From positions 475,867 to 539,866 of the forward strand of contig JAIUPT010000014.1 in the NCBI GenBank assembly GCA_022315425.1: a stretch of DNA of 64,000 nucleotides, read 5' to 3'. This document shows, piece by piece, positions 56,230 through 64,000 of this stretch (the stretch's first letter is position 1; each line of letters opens with the position of its first letter). The DNA is from Pseudevernia furfuracea. Taxonomy: Eukaryota; Ascomycota; Lecanoromycetes; Lecanorales; Parmeliaceae. The notes beneath the pieces are model-generated. The model made no database searches and had not been told where the DNA came from. It saw nothing but the letters and a program-made list of their open reading frames with translations. The position numbers and the translations under genes were made by a program.

Positions 56230-57370
56230 ACGATGGCCCGTTGCAATAGACCGTCAAGTCAAAATTCGTTCCCCTTTCGTGTCGAAAGATTATAGTGTGA
56301 GTCTGTTCGAGGTATATAAATAGCACATACGGTACGCGCCAAGACTTCTGCACCAAGATCTCGGATAAACCCTGCCTGAAGGGCTCGAAGGTCACATCAG
56401 AACCAGAGCACCGTAGATTAAAAATCACACCGTTGTAGAAAATTCGAATTGGTAGAGTTCGTTTTCAGGGGGTATTATCCCAGAAAATAGAGACATTAAT
56501 CCTAGATTAGTTCTCATATAAATTTGATTCAGAGGCTATCTTTAAGGCAAAGCGACGAGTTATCTAGTATACTTAAGTATCTATTAACCAAGAGATGAAA
56601 CAAGTGGAGCAGAAAAGCGATCAAAGTAAGAAGTTCTTAAGCAACATGTAAGACAGAAAGAGGAGATTCCTCTCGATCTAATTGTCTCTATGCATACCTT
56701 AATTACCTAATCGTAGTAGAATACTTTTTTTTTTTTTTTTTTTTTTTTCCGTAGCTCCTTAGAGTACTTACTTAGGTAGTAGTAGTCATCTCAACTATTT
56801 CTTAGCGCATCAAAAACTGTACTGAGGAGCTTGCGATGAAAGTATTCCGCTACGATTACGAAGGATTTCAACGCAAGTAATCATGAGCTTCAAATAGATG
56901 TGATCGTTCTTATATACGTGCCTGAAATCGACGATTTTACGACCTTTTTAGCCAAAGCATTTGTTGCAGATTTGCAGGGCTGAGCGAGGAGGGTCGTGAA
57001 ATGACTCGCGTCTCACCCCTTGCATTCCAGAATTCAGAAGGACACCTTATCATTGATTTCCCTTGACAAGAAGCTAACACAGTCCATCCAATTTGCTGGT
57101 GCCTCCGTGTATGCACCAATCTAAGTGATACTTATCCTCCCGTCAGTATTTTACTTTCCCGTTAAGTATGGCTCAGGAGGTTCGCCAGTTGCTGCTTCAG
57201 ACTAGCCAACGACTCTACAATGGCGAAAAAGAAACATTCTCTTGCCACGATATCTGGGTATGAGAACCTGAGACGCTGCCAGAAGTATTTGTTCACGCCT
57301 TTGACAGGACTCTCGAAAGGCTCGTTTTCATCCGTGTTTCTTTCCAATTATAAATTCTCTTCCCGCTGCC
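56230..57370. other. 1.1 kb intergenic upstream of ABC transporter
   Basis: AT-rich between about 56460 and 56760, including an uninterrupted T run of about 24 at 56726-56749. A plus-strand frame at 57220-57651 overlaps the transporter start in another frame and looks like a shadow. No gene recognised. Confidence 0.4.
56726..56749. repeat. poly(T) tract, about 24 nt
   Basis: Homopolymer T run visible in the sequence, in AT-rich intergenic DNA. It could be the poly(A) tail of an old minus-strand retro-insertion or simply a microsatellite; nothing coding adjoins it. Confidence 0.8.
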
Positions 57371-60300
57371 ATGGCTATTTGCATAGTTGTTGGTCGTGGC
57401 CTTCAGCCGTTTCTTCACTATCGGCCCACATGGGCTACCCCCTTTGTGAAAGAAACCAGCCAGCAGGGGGACATAATCAACCCAGACCCAAAAAACTGGT
57501 CGGCACGCGGTGCGACTATCTTGCTTGCAATTTTCCTGGCTGGGCTCGTGTTACACCTGGTGACAGTGTTCTACCCTCATCTCAACACCACAGCGGTGGC
57601 TCGAGCAATAGCCTGGGTAATCGACCTCCCAAAAAGCAAGAATCTTGTTGACATGGAGATCAGGCCCTTCTCGTCATTTTGGGATCGTTAGATCGTCCAA
57701 AAACCACTCCTTTTGGAATGCTTGCAATCGTGCTCAGCCTTTTGGCAACACAGCTAACTCTACTAGCTAACGCTCGCTTTGCACTGCATGCTCAAGATAT
57801 ACCCGCAAGTCTCGAATTACTCACTGCGCTCTCGGCCGTGGTCGTTATTCTTTGCATGCCATTACGAAACCCAGATAATCTTTCCAAAGACCAAATTAGC
57901 CCACCGTTCGGGCATCCAATGAGTCAACTCCGCAGTCCTGAGGACGACCTGACCCTATGGCAATTCATGACAGTCTCTTGGATGACGCCTCTTATCTCAT
58001 TAGGCTCCGCCAGGCAGTTGAACGATGAAGACGTGTGGAGTCTTGCCTTTGAGTTTCAACACAGCATTCTGCATGACAACTTCCGGAGACTGAAGGGCTC
58101 GGTGGTGAGACGGCTCATCACGGCTAATGGACTTGACCTGGTGATCATCTCTTCTTTAGCAGTGTTAGAGTCGCTGTCAGGTATGGAGGGCATTCGATAC
58201 CCAAGTCCGTCAAGTCGGTAACTAACCTCCGACTCAGACCTTTGCAAGCCTGTGCTGTTGCAGCAGCTTCTACGGTCTATTGGAAGCTCTGATACCCATC
58301 GTAGTGCTGCCATTATCTATTCAGTGCTGACACTGCTTATCCGACTTATTTCAGTCCAGTCCTCTGTGTTCAACCTCTGGTTCAGTAGACGCTGCTATGA
58401 AAGGTCAAGGGGTGAGATGATCACGATGCTGTATGAGAAGACGTTATTAAGGAAAGTTATCGGTAATCCCACGCAGCCGCAGGAGGTAGTAAGTCCTGAT
58501 GGGATACATCGTGGCGGGCCTTCGATAGAGACAAAGCGACCCAGATTTCAGATAGAATCCCTTTGCGGGAGTCTGTTTGGCACCATAAAACGACTTTTCA
58601 GTACAACAAATGAGAATCAGTCAAAAAAGCCAGCGTCAATGGGAAAAATACTAAACATGATGCGGCATGCTTCTCTTGCAGTCTTACTATTCGTATTGCA
58701 ACTAACACTGCGACAGTAACGACGTCTACGAAGTAGCTCAGAGGTACTGCCTGCGATTCCGTTGTTGCTTCATCTTCCAATTGACCAAAACCTGTCCAGA
58801 TTCTGGGAGTTCCAGTCCCTCATTACAAAACCCCTCGGTTTGGTATTGTCCGTTGTATTGATATGGAGGCTTATCGGATGGCCGTGCCTTTTCGGTGTTT
58901 TGACGGTCGTCTCAGCCCAAGGCATTAATGTATTGATCACCAGAATCTTACTGCAACGTGAGAGAATAAGGAGAACAGCTACGGATAATAAACTCCAGAA
59001 AGTCACCGAGTATGTTAGCGCAATTCGTCACCTACGCTACTATGGATGGGAAGACTTCTGGCAAGACCAGATCATGCAAGCAAGGCAGCACGAGCTGAAT
59101 CTCCGTATTAACACTAGTATTTTGGGGATCTTGATTAGTTTTACGAATAACCTAGCGAGTGGCATGTTCCCTGTCGCTGCTTTCTACGCCTATACAATCC
59201 TGGCGGGCCAACCTCTGCGTGTAGACATCGCTTTTCCCGCTTTACAGTTGTTCAATATGCTGGAAAGCAGCCTTCGCGATATCCCACGTCTGATAACAGT
59301 CCTTTTGAACGCCAGAATTGCAGTCGGCCGTATCGAAGATTTCATGGAGGAGCCGAATAAGGACCCAATTCCGCAAACATCCGAGCAAGAAGCCAAGCAG
59401 GAGCTCAAGTTGGAAAGTGCTTCGTTTGCTTGGCCCGGCACCGGTCGTCCTGTTCTCCATGACATCACCATTGACTTTCCTGTCGGCTTGACCGTGATCT
59501 TTGGTAAAGTCGGCGCAGGTAAATCAGCCTTACTACAGGCATTGATGGGGGAGCTCGACAATTTAGCAGGCTCAGTCATCCAGTCCAATGAAATGATAGG
59601 ATACTGCGGTCAAACGCCTTGGCTGCAAAGCATGTCTATCAGAGAAAATATACTCTTCTACTCTCCGCAAGAGGATGTTCGCTACAAACAAGTTCTGGAA
59701 GCTTGTGCGCTGACTTCAGATCTTGCTTCCTTGAAAGATGGTGACCTGTCAAACATTGGAGAGAACGGCATTGGACTGTCCGGTGGGCAAAAAGCTCGAG
59801 TCTCGTTGGCAAGGGCAGTGTATAGTCGGGCGAAGTTACTTTTTCTAGATGATCCGTTCTCGGCTCTAGATTATCAAACAGCGGAAACAATTGTGCAGAA
59901 ATGCTTTAGAGGCCCGTTGCTAGAAGGCAGAAAGGTCATTCTGGTCACGCATCGTACAGAATTATGTCATGGGATAGCACGGCAACTTGTTGAGATATCG
60001 GAAGGCAGAGCACGTGTTCTCGACAGGAAAGAATGTGAAGGTTCAAGCTTGCTGAGCAGGATTGAATCGTCTAATTCAGCCAACAGCGGGAATGGAAAGG
60101 ATGATGAGGCGCAAGAAGTGGGTATGGTGCGCGATAAATTCATCGAAGAAGAGCACAGGGCCCTTGGAGGCGTCAAAGCCGCTGGTAGGGCACTTCTCTG
60201 GGTTATATCTTCCCAATCGAGCCTGCTTTTTGAGTCGCGAAACTTGTTGCAGGAGCAAATTGCCCATTTGACTCCTTTTGCTCCTCAGGCATGTCTTTTT

Positions 60301-62445
60301 TTCGATACTTCATCTACAAATATTGATGCTGACTCCGAAATGTACTAGTCTATTGGGAATATGTCAAAGCGGGCAAAATCAAGTGGTGGGCAGTCTTGAT
60401 CTCCATCCTAGCATTATATCGCCTCGCCACTGTTGGAGAGACTTGGTTCCTCAAAACGTGGGGTGAGGCCTTTGAGAGGAGTGAAAGTGAAAGCCGAGTC
60501 CGATCCGACCCCTTTAACTCACTCCCCTCACCGGAAACTAACGTAAGACCTTGGCTCGCTGGATTCTTCTTGATCGCTGCCGTTCGATCGTGCATGTTTC
60601 TGATCTCTCAGAGTTTCATGCTCGTCATCATCTATTCGGCTGGCCGTCAGATGTTTAGAGACATTATGCAAAGAATCAGCCATTCAACGTTTCGATTCTA
60701 TGATGTCACACCGTGAGTCATCTTTTCCGGCCAAACATTCCCCTTTCATCATGTTTTGGGGGCAGGAGATCTTTTTCGCTTTCTGAGACATGTGTTCTGA
60801 CTCTAGAACCCTTTGAAAGGAGATATACTGACTCCGAATTCATTCAGTGTGGGTCGTTTGATGAATCGCCTTACCTCAGATATTGGAATCATTGAGTGAG
60901 TACTCATATAGCTGCTTTACTCCTACGTGCTTCCCCCTTTTTCTTATTGCGATGCAAGTCGCAACTCGCAAGACGTACAAAGGTTCCTTCGGTCTTTCTC
61001 CCCTTCGGCCCTATCTTATACATCACACGGAAGCCATGCTGATTCCGAGTCTTACAGTGGGAACATCAGCCAACAGTTCCAGGACGTGGCGTTCCTTTCT
61101 ATCACGTGTCTTACTTCAATCATCATCATTGCGGGTGTTACGCCCGTCTTCCTCGCCTTTTCTCTTCTTCTGTCCCTCGCGTTCGTGCTGGTATTCCTAC
61201 GCTTTCTGCCTACGTCTCAGAACCTACGACGCCTCGAGATGGTTTCTTTGAGTCCATTGATGTCGAATTTTGGCGCCTTATTGGACGGTTTGACAACTGT
61301 CCGTGCCTTCGGTGCTCAAAGTGTTTTCCAAGACAGAGTGATTGTTGTAACGGATACATTCCAGAAGATGGACCATTTCTATTGGAGTCTGCAAGCATGG
61401 TTGATGTATCGCTTTGATGCTTTGTCGGCATGCGGAACGCTGCTGTTAACCATACTTGCGATCTACACCGGTGTCTCAGCTGGTCTCACGGCATTCGTCT
61501 TAATTGCAGCCTCACAATTCGTCATAAGCACACACGCGCTCTGCAGGCAATACGGGCAGCTTCAGATGGATTTTGTCTCCGTGGAAAGGGTCGTTGAGCT
61601 TTTACATCTAGAGCAAGAACCAGCAGGAACAGTCGATCCGCCAGCTTGGTGGCCCGTGGGCAACATTGTATTTGAAGATGTTACAATCCGATACGCTCCA
61701 CACCTGGATCCAACATTGTCTTCCATGTCCTTCTGCATTCCTGGAGGATCTAGCACGGCGCTTCTTGGACGGACAGGATCGGGCAAAAGTACCTTATCAC
61801 TTGCGCTGTTAGGTACAATCTTGCCCGAATCTGGCCGAATCCTCATCGGTGGGATGGACATCTCAAAAGTTGACAAACAGGTTTTGCGAAGCCGGGTAAC
61901 GTTCCTGGCACAGGACCCGGTTCTCTTCCCAGGTTCCTTGCGACATAATCTCGATCCTCTCAATGATTACTCCAACGACGCCTGCGAGGCTGTCCTTGAT
62001 CGTATATGCGGTACCCATCAATGGAGGTTGGACACCGAGATTGAGCCTGGCGGTCAAAATCTAAGCCAAGGACAGAGGCAGCTGGTTGGATTGGCACGTG
62101 CTGTCTTAAGGAGGAGCTCGATTGTAATATTTGATGAGGTACGTGATAAGGCTTACCACTGCGTGTTCCTTGTTCAGTACCTACGTAGCCAAAGGAAAAG
62201 TTGAAGCTCACTGCAGGCATTAGGCAACGGCGTCGATCGATGCGGAAACTGCAGTCCACATACATCAAGTACTTCGTGAAGAGTTAAGAGAAAGTACGGT
62301 CATTACCATTGCACATCGGCTGGAGGCGGTGAAGGAAGCGGATCATTATGTCATGCTCAAGAATGGCCGGGTTGTTGCGCAAGGGCCTACTACAGCCGAG
62401 ATGATGGAAACCGGGTTGCGCGATCTTGCGGAGAGAGAAAGTTGA
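57371..62445 (+). CDS. ABCC-type (MRP-like) ABC transporter
   Basis: Model join(57371..57616,57664..58180,58238..58664,58717..58743,58800..60184,60349..60712,60848..60895,61058..62138,62224..62445), 1438 aa, all phases consistent. Full-length exporters of this class move conjugates, bile-acid-like compounds or drugs across vacuolar or plasma membrane. An N-terminal set of membrane segments precedes TMD1-NBD1-TMD2-NBD2. NBD1: Walker A GKVGAGKS, signature LSGGQKARVSLARA, Walker B LLFLDDPFSALD (Asp instead of catalytic Glu, as usual in ABCC). NBD2: GRTGSGKS, LSQGQRQLVGLARA, IVIFDEATASID, switch IAHRLEAV. Exon 4 is only 27 nt and follows an intron with a GC donor (TGCG|GCATGC, 58665). Three introns are long (164, 135, 162 nt) and carry the CTGACTCCGAA-type motif. 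The start at 57371 is the least certain part. The substrate cannot be inferred; it borders a repeat-rich region. Confidence 0.88.
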
Positions 62446-64000
62446 AGATGGCTTATTCCTCGAGAATGAACACAGAAACAGGGCTGGCGATGGTGGAAAT
62501 CGTTGGTTTTCGAGGGCAAACTGCATCAATTACCAGATTTGAAATTTAAACTGCATTAATTATCATATATGTGAAAATCAACTACTTTATTATCAGTTGC
62601 ACTGATATTGAAGCAGTTTTAGTAGTCAAAAAAGAGAATTTTCTTCTAATAAGATCTCTGCTTAAGTTTTATAATTGATTAGTGCATTTTTTACTGCAAA
62701 AAGATGCTTCTTAAGCGATATCATTAAAATTTTTAAAAGAAATTGATAATATAAATCTTAAGAAAGATAAGTAAATCGAGAATACTCGACTAATCTTTCT
62801 CACTCGACTAGTTAGAAAGAACGTGTTATTAACATAAATATAATGTCAAAATTCTAGCCGAGGTGACTTTTCACGATATCAACCCGACGTTCAGACTTGG
62901 TGGATTTTGTATGTAGCGATCTACTGTACTAGTTATACAACTCAATTAGGTGTTTCACATATCTATATTTTAACATATAATGCGTCATTAATATAATATA
63001 TCGTTTTAATAAGTTTTTTAATAATAGAACATATACCTCACGTAAATATTAATATAATATTAATATTAACTTTTTTTTCACAAAAAGTTATACTTAATAG
63101 TCTATAACAATTTATTTAGCGTAACATTATATTAATATTATATCAACGTTTTATTAACTTTCTGTTAACTTTCTATCAACTTTTTATTAATTTCACGTGA
63201 TTATATCAAAATCTTCATATCCTTTTCACTTTAGTAACCCGGCGCTCGGGATTATTAAGTATAAGTTCGGCGCTAGCCGATATGAATTTTATATACGACT
63301 TCTCGCTGCACTTAGAACTTCGATTAATCAATGTGTTTCACATCTATATTTTAATAGATCATAAGCTCGAACGTAGAGCATCTTTTAGTAATATTATATA
63401 TATCAAGTCATTCGCTGACTTATTTAAAGTGTTTCAATTGTCAAGAATAAGTCTCAGCACGTTTACTATCTTATTCGCGAAATACGTATTACAACGAATA
63501 GTTTTATGTTATAACGACTCAACGAGAACACGAAATTAGTGTCACTAAGTCTAAAATATCAGTCGAAAGAAAGAATATGAGAATAGATTTGATTTTGAAA
63601 TTCAGTAACGTAAAGCGCAAGAGCGCTGAGATTATGCTATTAATCGCAAAACGAATCGCGCGCTAAGATCAATTAATAAGCGATGTTATTTCGTCTGTGA
63701 ATCACGCTAAAGCAGACGACTGTTATAATCGTAAAGATGTTATTTAGTTATCAACGTAATGCTTTTAAGCTTTAAGATGTTACTAAGTTATCAAAATCGT
63801 AAAGATATTACTTAGTTATCAACGTAAGAATACTTTTAAATTATCAAGATATTATTAAGTTATCAAAATCGTAAAGATGTTACTTAGCTATCAATATAAG
63901 AGTGTTATTAAGCTATTAAGATGTTACTTAGCTATCAACGTAAAATACTATTAAGCTATCGTAAGAGCTATCGTAAGAGCGTAAGCTATCAAATATTCGA
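62446..64000. repeat. AT-rich, RIP-like degenerate repeat region
   Basis: About 1.55 kb with no gene. Base composition shifts sharply to A+T right after the transporter stop. A segment GTGTTTCACAT...CTATATTTTAA recurs at about 62951-62975 and 63332-63356, suggesting remains of a repeated element. TA-rich tracts such as TTAATATAATATTAATATTAA (about 63048-63069) are abundant. This looks like repeat-induced point mutation of an old transposon, but no coding remnant is readable. Confidence 0.55.
63730..64000. repeat. degenerate tandem repeat running off the window edge
   Basis: Variants of AAGATGTTACTTAGTTATCA followed by ACGTAA or AAATCGTA recur at least seven times in 270 bases, with substitutions mostly between A/T and G/C as expected after C-to-T mutation. 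The array continues beyond base 64000. Confidence 0.75.

Noticed and set aside
57220..57651. 143-codon frame overlapping the start of the ABC transporter
   Set aside because: It is out of frame with the membrane segments of the transporter and lacks features of its own. The frame starting at 57371 splices in phase into the transporter.
1..64000. CRISPR arrays, bacterial operons, riboswitches or a secondary-metabolite cluster
   Set aside because: The window is fungal nuclear DNA with intron-bearing housekeeping genes. No regularly spaced repeats, and no backbone enzymes (PKS, NRPS, terpene cyclase) were seen next to the ABC transporter.

Overview
The window is a gene-dense stretch of a filamentous ascomycete (Pezizomycotina) nuclear genome. 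Almost every gene is interrupted by short GT-AG introns of about 47-70 nt with a CTRAC-type branch site near the 3' end, and genes are read from both strands. Pezizomycotina is further suggested by FG nucleoporin and Golgi proteins of filamentous-fungal type, a large-subunit catalase, and an AT-rich tail that looks mutated by RIP. I cannot name the species; a dothideomycete or a related class is plausible. Exon coordinates were worked out by hand from reading frames, splice motifs and phase, without transcript data.

Layout. 1-806: 3' part of the proteasome ATPase Rpt6 (+). 1136-3163: FGGY carbohydrate kinase (-). 4427-8192: GRIP-domain golgin (-), divergent from Csm3/TIPIN (+, 8511-9414). 9746-13876: Ski2 exosome helicase (+). 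14364-17876: importin-7/8 type karyopherin (+). 19238-19783: Cox16 (-), divergent from the linker nucleoporin Nic96/Nup93 (+, 19993-23575). 25739-27205: ER-shaping lunapark (-), divergent from an RNPS1-like SR protein (+, 27486-28626). 29268-30003: Rab GTPase Sec4 (-). 31002-~31410: small unidentified gene (-). 31591-34021: mitochondrial Nca2 (-), divergent from sterol C-4 methyl oxidase Erg25 (+, 34657-35794). 36067-36719: pterin carbinolamine dehydratase (-). 37492-40071: catalase (+). 40332-48357: ATR/Mec1/UvsB checkpoint kinase (-). 49787-50627: tRNA adenosine deaminase Tad2 (+). 50909-51673: complex I 21 kDa subunit (-). 52309-54581: AAA ATPase Afg2/Drg1 (-). 55041-56229: unidentified, possibly mitochondrial protein (+). 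57371-62445: ABCC-type transporter (+). 62446-64000: AT-rich, repeat-filled, gene-free.

Most genes are core housekeeping functions: proteolysis, RNA decay and splicing, nuclear transport, secretion, mitochondria, DNA damage response and ribosome biogenesis. They do not form a pathway cluster, so order here reflects synteny rather than co-function. Accessory DNA is confined to intergenic gaps: two inverted-repeat elements between the ATR kinase and tad2 (one a 658 bp element with 61 bp terminal repeats flanked by TA), an inverted-repeat cluster in the erg25 promoter, and a dispersed 23 bp motif holding telomere-like repeats.

The most interesting signal is in the introns. Most introns are about 50 nt, but a minority are 135-172 nt. 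Five of these long introns, in three unrelated genes, carry the identical 11-mer CTGACTCCGAA 9-11 nt before the 3' splice site, and two more carry near matches. This looks like a family of introner-like elements or a strongly constrained branch-site context. Three apparent GC-AG introns, a start codon split by an intron, very small exons, an in-frame stop inside the ATR gene and a phase mismatch in SKI2 are also flagged.
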